A stretch of DNA of 64,000 bases from Epiperipatus broadwayi (GCA_028023455.1 JAQFVV010006336.1:2968021-3032020); one strand, 5' to 3'; positions 10,507 through 23,411 are shown, counted from the stretch's first letter. Notes: generated by a model not told the origin, from the letters alone. Made by a program: numbers and translations.

Positions 10507-11180
10507 GCAACTGAAACACAGGTTTATTATGCAATATATAGATTATATGAGCACAGACTTTCAGATGACCCATCACTCTCCACTCTATCTAATAACACTG
10601 ATACACTCAAGCACATATATGCTGAAAAGATAAATAATCACCAATATATGTATTTCATGCTAAACCAGCAATCATCAGTTGGTCCAGATTATCATCTCCC
10701 ACACATATATATTATAAGTGCTCAGATATATATTAATATAGACAATCTTCATACTTTAATGGACAGGCTTCAATCTACTACACACTCCAACTCTTCAACC
10801 ATCCAATTGAAAATCTGATGATGGAATGCTCAAAGCTTATCCTGAGGCCGAGATTCTTGTCACACCCATGTTGACCTAAGGTCAATCTGAACCTTACATG
10901 TACAGGACATAATCCATTTAATACATATGCAAGGATGGGCAGACATCTCTACAATGTAATAACTGAAACACAGGCTTATTATATACCTGTGTCTATATAT
11001 ATATATATATATATGGGAGATGATAATCTGGACCAACTGATGATTTCTGGTTTAGCATGAAATACGTGTATTGGTGATTATTTATCTTTTCAGCATATAT
11101 GTGCTTGAGTGTATCAGTGTTATTAGATAGAGTGGAGAGTGATGAGTCATCTGAAAGTCTGTGTTCATATACCCTATATA
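10507..11180. mobile_element. Nested foldback insertion with 14-bp target duplication
   Basis: TTATTATATCTGTT occurs at 10493-10506 and again at 11181-11194, bracketing 674 bp. Inside, about 10535-10713 and 11011-11180 are inverted copies of each other over roughly 165 bp; CACAGACTTTCAGATGA and GGTCCAGATTATCATCTCCC are among the shared blocks. The phrase AACTGAAACACAGG recurs directly at 10509 and 10961. The interior (about 10820-10930) resembles 52790-52905. A 14-bp duplication suggests retroposition rather than cut-and-paste, with an internal inverted duplication. The class is unknown. Confidence 0.6.
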
Positions 11181-11530
11181 TTATTATATCTGTTACTTAA
11201 ATAATGCACAAGCATATTTGCAAATAGTCTTCTATTTTTTAAATATTGATAAGATTTAGTACATTTTAGAAAAGTTACTCTGTGGTTGCCATATTTCATT
11301 TTAATTTTACACTGGTAATACAATAAATTCTGTATTTGCATTTTAATTATTTTTGATCAAATTCTTGATGCATGGTGTTTTTGGGGGTTGTTTTTTTTTT
11401 AATTTGTATTTTAGAAGTATTCTTTGATTAAATGTGTCCATTTCAGTTATTTTGGAATAGAAATTCTTCATTGGGGAGGGGGTAGGTTTTATGTTTGAGT
11501 TATTTTTGATGATATGCTATAATTTCAAAG

Positions 11531-11664
11531 CAGAGTTAAATAAACAGAGCAAAACTCTCCATACTTAGCACAGGTGGCAATACTGTATGGAGAGTTTTGC
11601 TCTGTTTATCAACAATTAATGTGCTAGTATAGGAAATGTTATCATGTGATGCCAGAGTTAAATA
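11531..11664. mobile_element. Small insertion with perfect 25-bp hairpin and 12-bp duplication
   Basis: CAGAGTTAAATA at 11531-11542 and 11653-11664 brackets 110 bp. The insert opens with a hairpin: 11540-11564 and 11585-11609 are perfect reverse complements (25 bp) around a 20-nt loop. After the stem come about 43 bp without structure. Related arm copies elsewhere in the Merlin element lack the insert. The fold resembles a pre-miRNA or a palindromic MITE core. Confidence 0.65.
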
Positions 11665-11799
11665 ATTTGAGAAATAGATTCTCTCATGTAATATTCTTTT
11701 TAGTTTATAGAAATGTTGCTTTTAAATCTGATCGTTTGCAAATATTGAAAGCTAAATAATTTGATGAAATACTGTTTTTGAATTTCCTGCATTTCTCCA

Positions 11800-12295
11800 T
11801 TGTTGTTTGTTTGCATATTTTCACTGATTTTTTTCTTTAATTTGAATTTTATAGCATTTTCTTGTTTTTTTTTTTTTATGATTTGTACTTTCAATGTATT
11901 TCTTGGATATATATATCCTCAGGCATTTTTAGTATTTGATTTAAGTGAAGAATTTTTGATTTTAGGAGGGGGGTATGTCTTTGTCATATTTTCACCGATA
12001 TTTTTTTTTAATTTGAATTTTATAGCATTTCCTTAGTTTTTTTTTTTTTTTATAATTTGTACTTTCGATGTATTTCTTGGATATATATATCCTCAGCTAT
12101 TTTTATTTTTCGATTTAATTGAAGAATTTTTGATTTTAGGGAGGGATATGTCTTTGTTGTATTTTCACCAGTTTTTTTATTTTAATTTAAATTTTATAGC
12201 ATTTTCTTGTTTTTTATTTATAATTTGTACTTTTGATGTATTTCTTGGATATATATTGCCTCAGGCACTTTTATTTGTCAATTTTTAGCCACTTT
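11800..12295 (+). repeat. Right-arm array of the ~171-bp Merlin repeat
   Basis: Three units: the phrase TTAATTTGAATTTTATAGCAT recurs at about 11838, 12009 and 12182 (171 and 173 bp apart). It is the inverse of 4957-5333 and 6700-7130. The last unit runs into the right terminal repeat through TTTTAGCCACTTTCATATA, exactly as in the left arm once the 2224-4952 insertion is removed. Confidence 0.9.
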
Positions 12296-12389
12296 CATAT
12301 ATAAATCTATCACTTGCAAGCTTTAGGCCAGTTGTTGATGGTGTCACAGTGCTGTCTGCCAGTGGTAGTACGGTCCTTCCACAACTACC
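12296..12389 (-). repeat. Right terminal inverted repeat of the Merlin element
   Basis: The reverse complement starts GGTAGTTGTGGAAGGACC and follows the left end through AAGCTTGCAAGTGATAGA. It is immediately followed by the 8-bp duplication at 12390-12397. Confidence 0.85.
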
Positions 12390-12560
12390 CAATCAATAAA
12401 TAACAATACAATACTTAAATCAATAAAAAAAAAGTTGTAAACTTATAGATTCCAATATCATTTAAATGGATAGAAAACAAATAAAAATTACTTCAAACTA
12501 TCCTGAAATGTAAATATTATTTGCAATAGGTCAAAAATAAAGCAATAAAACTAAATCTAT
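12390..12560 (+). repeat. Right half of the interrupted host repeat
   Basis: After CAATCAAT the sequence (AAATAACAATAC..., ACTTAAATCAATAAAA, AAATGGATAGAAAACAAATAAA, TTACTTCAAACTA) matches the reverse complement of 16930-17070. That is where the paralogue continues directly from the left-flank text. Confidence 0.75.
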
Positions 12561-13016
12561 CTATCTTATAAATAACAGCATATGTCTATTACATAAATCT
12601 CTTATAATAGAATGAAAATAATGACAAAAAATTATATAGATAAACTTTGTTGATCAACACACTGTTTATAATAATACAAACTTGGACTTAAAATCAAGCA
12701 TTATGAAGGAAATAATAATCCTAATATACTCTACAAGTTTACAATATCAATAATATCTAACAAAATTTATATAACTCAATAATTGATTTCCAATTATAAC
12801 TAAATAAAATAAAGGGGTAATAGTATGTATACTGCACTCAACTGCAATGATGTTGTTTTTCACATAATGCACATCAATATACATTTTAGTGGCCTAACAT
12901 ATGTCAAACACTACAACAGTGTTGATTAAAGCCAAAACAGGCCACCTAGAGGGTGATGTATCCTACAATTACATAACAAAATACTATGCCCATTTACTTG
13001 TGACAGTATTCCTCAA
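12561..13016. other. AT-rich DNA, possible RTE 5' region
   Basis: No gene. The last 80 bp may belong to the 5' untranslated region of the RTE element: a CCTAGAGGG phrase near 12946 recurs at about 20184, upstream of another RTE copy. The similarity is weak. Confidence 0.4.
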
Positions 13017-14000
13017 TTGAACTCAATTCAACTCCCAGGCTGCCATTTGATGTTGACTTTTTATTTAGATACTTACAACTGCAGGTCACTTTCAAGTGAA
13101 GGAAGATTGCAAGAGTTAGAAAAACTGTCTTATATTAAATGGGACGTTATTGGACTTTGGGAAGTTAGAAGAAAAGATGAAGAAACGATTGATTTAAAAA
13201 GTGGACATATACTCTACTATAAAGGCATAAATATTGTAAATACAAGTGGAGTAGGATTCATTATAAATAACAAATGGAAGAATAACATTGTGGAGATTGA
13301 TGGTGTATCAGATAGACTGGCAAGATTAGTTTTACAACTTAATAGCAGATACCAAATGCAGACAATTCAGGTTTATGCTCCCAACATGTTCTCATAGTGA
13401 TGAAGTTATAGACGATTCTAATATGGATGTACAAAAGGCTGTTGATCAGAGTAAACAACATTTTAAAATTGTTATGGGAGACTTTAATGCTAGAATTGGT
13501 AAACAAATAAAAGATGAAAATGCTGTAAGTAATTTTGGTTATGGTAATCGAAATGAGAGGGAACATAGACTTGTGGAGTTTGCAGAAAAAGAAAAACTTT
13601 ATATTATGAATTCCTTTTTTGAAAAAATGTTAAAACAAAATGGACATCGAAGCATCCAAATGAAGGTATAGCAGAATTGGATTATATTTTGACTAACAGA
13701 AAATACATATTTCAAGATTGTAGTGTTCTTAATAAATTTAACACAGGAAATTATCATCAATTAGTAAGATGTAAGATATATGTTAATGCAAAACTAGAGA
13801 GACAAAAATTATTAAGAAAAACAATATTTACAGTTCATATTCCTAATCTTCAGAAACATTCTAATGAATTTAGATTAGAATTTACAAATCGGTTTCAAGT
13901 AGTAGTAGATTTTGAACATGATTCAAATTTGAATAATATTAATAGGAAAATAAGCAACATACTTTTAAAAACTGCAAAAAAAAGATAGCCGGTAGAAAAA
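13017..14000 (+). pseudogene. RTE endonuclease domain, frameshifted
   Basis: Frames 13017-13397, 13375-13671 and 13677-13988 together cover an exonuclease-endonuclease-phosphatase fold. Motifs: YNCRSLSSEGRL near the start; DVIGLWEVRRK with the catalytic Glu; a GVGFIIN strand; QVYAPN; GDFNARIG; the DYILTNRKY strand; and finally NYHQLVR where active members have SDHRLVR, so a catalytic Asp appears lost. Frame changes fall near 13375-13397 and 13650-13680. The domain would have nicked the target DNA to prime reverse transcription. A Lys-rich linker continues in 14009-14233. Confidence 0.9.
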
Positions 14001-14008
14001 AACAGCAA

Positions 14009-15864
14009 TTGACCAATAAAATTTTTACTGAGACTAGAGAATTTATGAAGAAAAGAAGGAATATGCGGATATACAATAATGATGCATTAAAAAAGATTGA
14101 ATATCTCAAATTTCGTAAAATGATGTGGAAAAAAGTTGAAAATGATATAAGAAAATATAATTGTGAACTAGCAAGAAAAGCTGTAGAAGAAAACAAAAGT
14201 CTAGAGTGTAAAACAACATTTTGGTATTGGTAGGAAATTTATATCTGCAATAAGAAAAAAAGATGGCATTATTACTAAAAAGAGAGATGACATCATGAAA
14301 TGTGTAGAAGACTTCTGTCAAGAATTATATAGTAATAAAGAAGAAGTGCCTCCTATACCTATTATATCTTCTGACTTGCCCAGAATTTTGAATGCGGAAG
14401 TGAGACATGCAATTAAATTTATGAAGAAAGGGAAAGCTCCAGGTAATAATGGAATTATAATTGATATATTAAAAGAAGCAGGTGAAGAAATAGAATTTTT
14501 TTTAGCAAAGTTATATACCAAAGGTCTAAATGATAAAGATGTACTGGAGGATTGGAAGAATGCAGTATTAATATTAATATTTAAAAAAGGTGATAAAGAA
14601 GATATTAAAAATTACAGACCTATCAGTCTTTAATCAGTTTTATACAAAATTTTTACTAAGATAATTACAACTCGTCTACAGAAAACACTGCATTTTCACC
14701 AACCAAGAAAACAAGTTGGATTTAAAAGTGGTTTTAGTACAGTAGATCATATGCAGGTATTGAGAGAAATTATAGAAAGGACAAATGAATATGAGTTGCC
14801 ATTATACTTAGGATTTGTAGATGATGAAAAGGCATTTGATTCTATAAACATTTCTTCAGTGATTAAAGCATTGGATCCAGGATATTGTCATATTTTAAAG
14901 AATATTTATAAAAATGCACCAGCAACAATTAGATTACATAATGATAGTAGGAAAATCAACATTGAGAAGAGTGTAAGACAGGGTGACTCCATATCTCCAA
15001 AACGTTTTACAGCAGTGCTGCAAGAAATACTTTGTGAATTAAAATGGGAAGCTAAAGGAGTGAAAGAAAATGGAGATTATTTAAGTCATTTAGATATTGC
15101 AGATGATGTAGTTTTTTTTTTTTTCAAATAATGCTTTAGAGCTACAGGGAATTTTGCAGGAGTTATCAGATGAAAGTAGGAAAGTAGGACTAAAGATAAA
15201 TGCTAAAAAGACTAAAGTAATGTTTAATAGATTTTCTCAAAATATGAAAATAAAGATTGATTATGATGAGTTAGAAGAAGTTAACAATTACAAATACCTT
15301 GGTCAGATTATTAATAAAGATGAAAATATAATGGATGAAATTAATCATAGAATTAAACTTGGTTAAAGTGCTTTTAGTAGAAATAACTTGATACTAAAAG
15401 AAAATATGCCTATGTGTTTGCAAAGGAAGGTTTTTAATAAATGTGTTTTACCAGTCCTTACTTATGGATATGAGGCTTGGACACTTAATGGAAGAGCAAT
15501 ACAGAGAATTCAGACCACTCAAAAAAGTATGGAGAGATGCATGTTGGGAGTAACAAGAAGGGATCAAAAATGTAATGTATGGGTAAGAGAACAAACAGGT
15601 GTTACTGATCTCATTGAAAAAATTAAAAGAATGAAGTGGAGTTGGGCTGGACATATTGTTAGAAGAGATGATAATAGATGGACAATTGAAATTTTAAACT
15701 GGATTCCAAGAAACTATAAAAGACCCAGAAAGACACCACATGTGAGATGGATGGATGAAATAAGAAAGTGTGCAGGGGTGATGTGGAGAAGAGAAGCTAA
15801 AGATAGGAAAAGATGGATTGAACTTGGAGAAACCTTTATCCTGCAGTGGATTGATAATGGTTGA
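14009..15864 (+). pseudogene. RTE reverse transcriptase and C-terminal domain, broken
   Basis: The linker (14009-14233) leads to 14295-14633 with [18 protein letters not shown] and YRPISL. The frame then meets a TAA (14631-14633) and reads on unchanged through QVGFKSGFSTVDH to 14751-15131. There lie LGFVDDEKAFDSI (first catalytic Asp region), RQGDSISP and the IADDVVFF box. A T-run at about 15109-15123 shifts the frame. 15154-15366 has GLKINAKKTKVM and YLGQII, then a TAA at 15364-15366. 15388-15864 holds the C-terminal part with LPVLTYGYEAWTL, GVTRRD, WAGHIVRRDDNRW and VRWMDEIRK. The ADD box is intact; the defects are the stops and frameshifts. Confidence 0.92.
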
Positions 15865-16929
<1,065 letters not shown>

Positions 16930-17560
16930 GCAAAAAATGCTTATATTTTAGGGTAGTTTGAAGTAATGTTTTATTTGTATTCTATCCATTCTAAATGCTA
17001 TTGGATATTGTTATAACAAGGATTATTATTATTGTTTTATTGATTCAAGTGTTAAATAGTTATTCATTGACTGATATTCACTTTGGCTTAATTTATTATT
17101 TTCATTCTGTTACAAATGATGCTACAATTCTTGGCCGTCATTAAATTTTGATTGTTCTTCTTTGATTCCTAATTGTATCCTGTTACAAATGGTAATCAAT
17201 AATTAGGCTATGACTCAGGATACAGCATTACCCTTAATTATATTTTGTTGTAAATGATGTTTTACTTCAGGCTATACTGTTATTCAATTACAAATGATGA
17301 CCAAAGATTAGGCTATATTTTCATTCAAATTATATTAAAGTTTTCATTTTCCAAGGTCATTATAGTTATTCAATTACAAATAATTCCCAAATCTTTCAAG
17401 CATTAAAAGCATACCATCATTTTTTTTGGTTACAAATATGTTGTTATTTGTAGGTATTGTCAAAACAGGATCATTTTTTATGCCCACTTATTTATTTTAT
17501 TACAAATTGTGCAGACAACTCGGGCTTGATCAAAGATTGAAATCAGAGAGGTCAGTGTCT
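16930..17560 (-). repeat. Inverted paralogue of the Merlin target repeat (empty site)
   Basis: The reverse complement matches 1690-2128 followed directly by 12390-12560. The join reads GAATATCAGTCAATGAATAAC near 17060-17080, where the other copy has the Merlin element between two CAATCAAT sequences. The 5' portion contains the CATTTGTAACAGAAT-type motif several times. No coding potential was seen. Confidence 0.75.
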
Positions 17561-18589
17561 CATAAATATCAGTAGAGAAATAAAAAAAAATATATCTTGC
17601 ATATATTAGTAATATTTTATAGATAGTTATAATGTATTCTAAAACCTTTTAAATAAATTGTTTGAATAGTAGGTGAAGAAATAATTTGGTTATTACTGTC
17701 ATTCTCTCACAGATTTTTATCAATAATTGGAAGGTTGAATGGACAAATATGGTATATGAAATAGTAAAATAAGTATTGTCATAATTTATTTTAGTAGTCA
17801 GAGAGAGAATATTATTTTTTATATAAATAATAAGCAAGTATAGAAATTAATAGTTTTAAAATAATGTTAATTAATTAAGCATTTTACTTTATACAAATCA
17901 AATTTCAGAAGAGGTTTGACTCAAATAATAAATGTAATTTTTTGATACAGCAAATAACAGATAATTAACTAAATCTTTTAATACAAAATATTTAAAATAG
18001 CGCAGGATAATTTTTCAATTTTTGACTATTTAATTAAAATTTATAATAAAATCTAGTCCTACGGTTGAAATATTAAACAGCAAATATAGCTAAGTAATTA
18101 CAATTGTTTAATTTGTTGTATGGATTTGTTACATAAAAGACACCTCACCAGTATTTAATTTAGAATTTATTTTAATAAATTTAGCATACTAAAACGTTCT
18201 ACTAATTCATTGGGAAATAATATTATCAATCGATTACTTGTACATAGACGTTGCTGAAAGCAGTTTGCTATTAACTGAAATAAGAGCATTTGACACTGAA
18301 CTGGTATTTTTTTGCCAGCTCATAACCATACGTATATATACACACATATTTTGTAAAAATAAAATATATACATTGTAATAAACTTATTTTATTAGAAATA
18401 AATAAACACGCACATATATATTTTGTTAAAATATAAATATCGTTTTATAATATATAATTAAAAAAAAAAAATTAACACTTAGTTTTAAAATGGGGATTTA
18501 AGAAGTTAAAATAAATTAGATCAAGATCTTGCTTATTGATAAAAGTTTGTCTTTTTGTTTAGTCTTTAAAAAAAAAAATTCTTAAGGAT
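17561..18589. other. AT-rich intergenic DNA, nothing seen
   Basis: No gene, RNA or repeat recognised on either strand. Confidence 0.5.
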
Positions 18590-19900
18590 AGAAAGTAAGA
18601 GAAAGCAATTAGTTCTATTGTTGGGACTTTGACAGTGAAGGTATTTTTATGCTATCTATTACGCTGATCAATTGGAATGTTTCTTTGGAATTTTAAAATA
18701 AAATATGAAATAAAAGATGAGAATATTAAAGGTGTGAACTGAGACTTTGGAAGAAAAAACTATAATTACGGACTTTCTTTTTGTTTAAAAATTAATTGGA
18801 TTTCTGCGGAGGTCAATATCTAATCTATAAGTTTCAATTCGACTCAGACTGTTGAATAGTAAAAACCTAAAAAGTGCAAGGAGAAAATGTTGAATAGCTA
18901 GAGCTAACAGAACTTTCCCTTTGGGGAACCTCTTGCTATTGCCACCTGAAACTGCCTTGTAAATGCCGGACATAGAGAGCTAGCCACGAAGAATATAGAG
19001 TGGAATTTTCCACCCACACAGGATCTACACTGATCGATCAGGGTAAATAGACTTTTTCTTGTTGTAATTTCAAGAGACATTTGCGTAGTAGATTTAAAAA
19101 AGAAAGAAAAGCCTTCATTTAAAATATCTCAAAGTTTCAGCAATAGAAAGGAAGAGAGACAGTCTTTAAGTAGATGTACTTACTAATTTAAATTAACCCA
19201 CATTATATTGTTTTTTTTATTATTTAATTTTTTTTTGTTACGGCCTATTAATTAAACTTACCTTTAGTTTCTATGATTGTTGTTCGTATAATGTATAGAT
19301 AGGGATAAGAAAAACTGTATACTCGATCTAAGGACAAGTAAAAGATTTAACATTTGAAAGAGGAGGTTTGAGTGCGTTTATTTTTAACAAACGCACTCTT
19401 ATAGTAAGTCGCCCTTGAGTTCACTCATAGATATATACCATGATATTTGATGAAATATTGTATAATTGGTAAAGTTACGGCGCATGATCCTTCGAGAACA
19501 ATACATGCTAAATCTTGGTTGGAAAGAAAAAGGATCGGGAGTGTTTGATTTAACAAATGCGAGGGAAGGGAATAACCAACAAATAGAATAAAGGTTAATA
19601 AATATTTCAACAATATTTAAGCATCGATCTGTTTTTTTTTTAGTTATTATAATTAATTCTTATCTTTCATTTTGTAGTCTTTTGGTCCGTTAAAAAGAAA
19701 ATAATTTTAAGGTTTGCAATTGGTGATTGCTGTTCGTAAATAAATTAACTGTTATTATAAAAAAAAATTATAATACGGTCTAGGCAGAAATGTTTAGTGG
19801 TGCCCTGGAACAACCACCATTTGTTGCAATCTCGTAAAATTTAAGGGCGTAACAAAATGTTTTGTTACAACACCTTTTTGAGTGCTTAAACTAAGCAGAT
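18590..19900. other. Patchwork of less AT-rich blocks, class unknown
   Basis: Blocks near 18740-19060, 19370-19570 and 19770-19890 are visibly richer in G and C than their surroundings and contain no open frame beyond 62 codons. A perfect 10-bp hairpin (19370-19379 with 19389-19398) and a palindrome GTAACAAAATGTTTTGTTAC (19849-19868) occur here. The texture resembles old LTR or other retroelement sequence, but I could not find element ends. Confidence 0.35.
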
Positions 19901-20259
19901 CCAACTTTTAATATTCACTACATATGTTCATGTTGTATTGTGATCACTATATTATTATTTATATAATATACAAACATGGATGGTCTGCTCACCAGCATGT
20001 ACCATTTAGCTCATAAGTTTATTGGCTTTTTACTTCAGAGTTTAAAATTAAGAAACAGGATGCTCTTTCTTCATGGTTATCTTATAACTGTTAAATGAAA
20101 TATCAGTTGACTTTATTATTTAAAGACAAAATAAATGTGTGGAAATAATCCATGACAAACAAAAACAAAATGTGATATATTTCCTAGAGGGCTGTTAAAT
20201 CAGTATCCAAGACAGTGTTGGTAGTCAAAGGTGGAGATATTAAGAATTCTTTGATTATG
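19901..20259. other. AT-rich intergenic DNA, nothing seen
   Basis: Possibly the degenerate 5' region of the following RTE relic. There are no clear features. Confidence 0.4.
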
Positions 20260-23015
20260 GATCCATGTTCTCCATTGACAATATTTAATTAGGTACTTTC
20301 AAGTGTTAATCTCTTTTAAGTTATGGAAAATTGCATGAATTAAAAAAAGAATTGCCTAATAATAAATAATTTAGAGAAAAACAAAAATACAAATGATTTA
20401 AAGAGTGGACATGTACTTTAGTACAAATGTACAAATATTGAAAGAACAAGTGGAGTGGGATTAATTATAAATAAATATGGAAGAACAATATTGTTGAGAT
20501 TGATAGCATATTAGACAGAGAAACAAGATTTCTTATTCAAATTAATAGAAAATATTAAATGTAAATAATTAAGGTTTAAGCTTAAACAAGTTCTCATTGT
20601 GATAAAGTAGAAAAATTTTTATATAGATGTATAAATGCTTTGATTGTTTGGAATCTCGTAACTATTCCGTTTTTTTACACCATACAAAACAGCTGCAAGA
20701 TGAAAGTGCTGTTGATAAATTTGAATATTATTATGAAAAAGAAAAAGAACATAGAATTGTGGAATGTATAGCTATATATATATATTATGATTTTTCTTTG
20801 AGAAATATGTAAATGGAAATAGGCAAAGAAACATTCAAATGAAGATACAGCAGAATTGGATTATATTTTGACTAACAGAAAAAATGTATTTAAAAATTGT
20901 AAGATACATGTTAATGCAAAACTGGAGAGACAAAAACTATTAAGAAATTCAGTATTAATAATTGCTATTCCTAAATCTTCAGAAACATCTCAGTGAATTT
21001 AAATTAGCACATGAAACTTGTTTTAATGTATAAACATTTTGATTATGGATTAGACATAGCTGAAATCAATAAAAATTTAAGTGATATTTATAGCTGGAAC
21101 AAAAAAGCAGCAATTTACCAGTAAATTTTCAACTTAGACATAATAATGTATTAACAAAAGAAGAAATATAATTTTTTAAATGATCTCTTAAAAAGAATTA
21201 TATATTTACAGTTTTGTAAAACAGCATAAAAAAGTTAATAATGACATAATAAAATATAATTGTGAATTGGCTAGGAAAGCTTGAGAAAAGAGTAGAAATC
21301 TCAAAATTGTAAAACAAATTTTTGGTATTAGAAAAAAAAATAGTTTTAACAATGAGAAGAAAAGGTAAAATCATTACTAAAAAGATATTTTGAAATGTAT
21401 TAAAGGTTTTTAAAAAGCATTATTCTGCAATAAAAAAACAAAAAACAAAGTATTCCCCTTAATTAATAAATTTAATTTAACAAATATTTTAAATAAAGAG
21501 TTGAGATATGCAATTAAATCTATGAAAGAGCTCCAAGAAAGGTGAAATTATAATTGATTTTTAAAAAAAGCAAGTGAAGAAATAGAAATATTGCTGAACA
21601 AGTTTTATATCAAATGTCTAAATGACAAAAATGCAGAGATGAGTGGAGGAATGCAGTAGTAATATTGATATTTAAAAACAATGATAAAGAATATATTACA
21701 AATTACAGTAATATCAGTCTTTTATCTTTTTTTATATAAGTTATTAAGATAATTACAATTTGTCTAAGTAAATTTTGTATTTTACCAACTAAAAAAACAA
21801 ACTATGGTAAAAAGGATATTCAAGTATAGAAAGAAGTTATAGAAAGAATTAAAAAATATGAGTTATATGTTTTGGACTTGTAGATTATGGAAAGGCATTT
21901 GATTCAATAAGCATTTCCATAATGATTAAAGTTTTGGAATATAGAGATACTAGATCCAGAATATTATCATGTTTTGAAATATATTTACCAAAATGTGACA
22001 GCAATGATTAAATTGCAATAATACTCAAAAGATTCAAATTGAGAAGAGTATTATATGATAGACAGATTCCATATCTCATAAACATTTTATCACAGTTTTC
22101 CAAAAAAAAAAATATTTTGTAGATTAAAATGAAAAACAAAGTAAATGGAATTACTTAACCCATCTAGATTTTAAAGAAGATGTGTTTGGTTTTGCAAAAT
22201 GTGAAAGTTATCAAATGAAGGCAAGAAATTTGGATTGAAAATAAATGCTAAAAAACTTTAAAATATTATTCAACAGATTTTTCCAGCTTCACTTAGCTCA
22301 TCTAGAATTTGCAAATGGTGTGATTGGGTTTGCAAAACAATGCATTAAAGCTTTAGAAATGATTACAAAAGTTATGAAATTAAAGTAAGAATGTAGAGTT
22401 AAAGATAATGCTAAAGTGTCTAAAGTATTGTTCATTGGATTTTTTAAAAAGAAAAATGATAAAAATTAATAATCATGAATTAGAAGTTATCAATTACAAA
22501 TCTCATGGAAACATAATGGATGTAATTAGTAATGCATAAAAGTAATCATAGAATCATACTGGGATAAAGTGCCTATATGTTTGAAAAGGAAGATTTTAAT
22601 GAAGACATTTTATCAGTTTTTAATTAGATAGATATAAAATTTTGATACTTTAATAGTAGGGTAAGACAAAGACTTCAGACTATTCAACAAAATATAGAAA
22701 TATGTTAGGAGTAACAAAAAGAGAACAAAAATACACAACATGAAAACAATACTGATATCATTAAAAAAATAGAATAATAAATTGCAGTGGGGCTAGACAT
22801 ATTGCTAAAGATATTATAATAAATGAACAGTTGAAGTTTTATTTTACATCCCAGGAGATTGTAAAAGATCGAAAAAGAGCCAACATATAAGATAGATAGA
22901 TGAAATAAGAAAATTTACTACAGTAATATAGAGATGTTATGGAACAGAAAAAAATGAATTAATGACTTTCATCCTGCAATGAATCAATAATTATTGAAAA
23001 TGATGATGAATAATA
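20260..23015 (+). mobile_element. Old RTE LINE relic
   Basis: Collinear with 13017-15866 but full of stops and indels. Matches include GATTTAAAGAGTGGACAT (20396), the AGCAGAATTGGATTATATTTTGACTAACAG strand of the endonuclease near 20848, the RT FDSI region near 21900, the GLKINA-like stretch near 22220 and a GATGATGAATAA tail at about 23000. The RT thumb region is duplicated in tandem (from 22153 and again from 22291). It is non-coding now; the 61-codon frame at 20627 is residual. Confidence 0.88.
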
Positions 23016-23346
23016 TACATATATATGACCATTTATTGAAAAAAAAGTTATTATAGCACATATTATCATGTGACATTTAATACCAGAACTTATAGGGTGA
23101 ATCATTTCAAAAACCTTTAGCCATCATTTCTGTTACTCTCTCATTATAATAAACATGGTAGTATAGTGTGTAATGTTATAAGCTTATAAAATCAGAGCTT
23201 CATTTCACTATGATCAGACTATGAATGAACATATGCAATTAATGTTCATGAAACAAAAACAATTTTAATTTATAGTTAAATTAGTAACATTAGAGGGAAA
23301 AAAATTGAAAAATATTGATATATTCTTACATTTATAAAGTGGAGAA

Positions 23347-23411
<65 letters not shown>

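Larger units (their letters stand above)
2129..12389 (-). mobile_element. Merlin-type foldback DNA transposon, 10.26 kb, nested and broken
   Basis: The ends are inverted and begin GGTAGTTGTGG on both sides. They are flanked by the perfect 8-bp direct repeat CAATCAAT (2121-2128 and 12390-12397); 8-9 bp duplications are known for the Merlin superfamily. Long inverted arms follow: about 4957-7620 on the left matches 9795-12295 on the right in reverse, including arrays of a repeat of about 171 bp. The unpaired centre holds the minus-strand transposase (8197-9044). The arms differ by insertions at 2224-4952, 5334-6699, 10507-11180 and 11543-11652. A diverged inverted paralogue of the flank (near 17075) shows the site without the element. 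The transposase has stops and frameshifts, so this copy cannot encode its own mobility. Confidence 0.85.
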
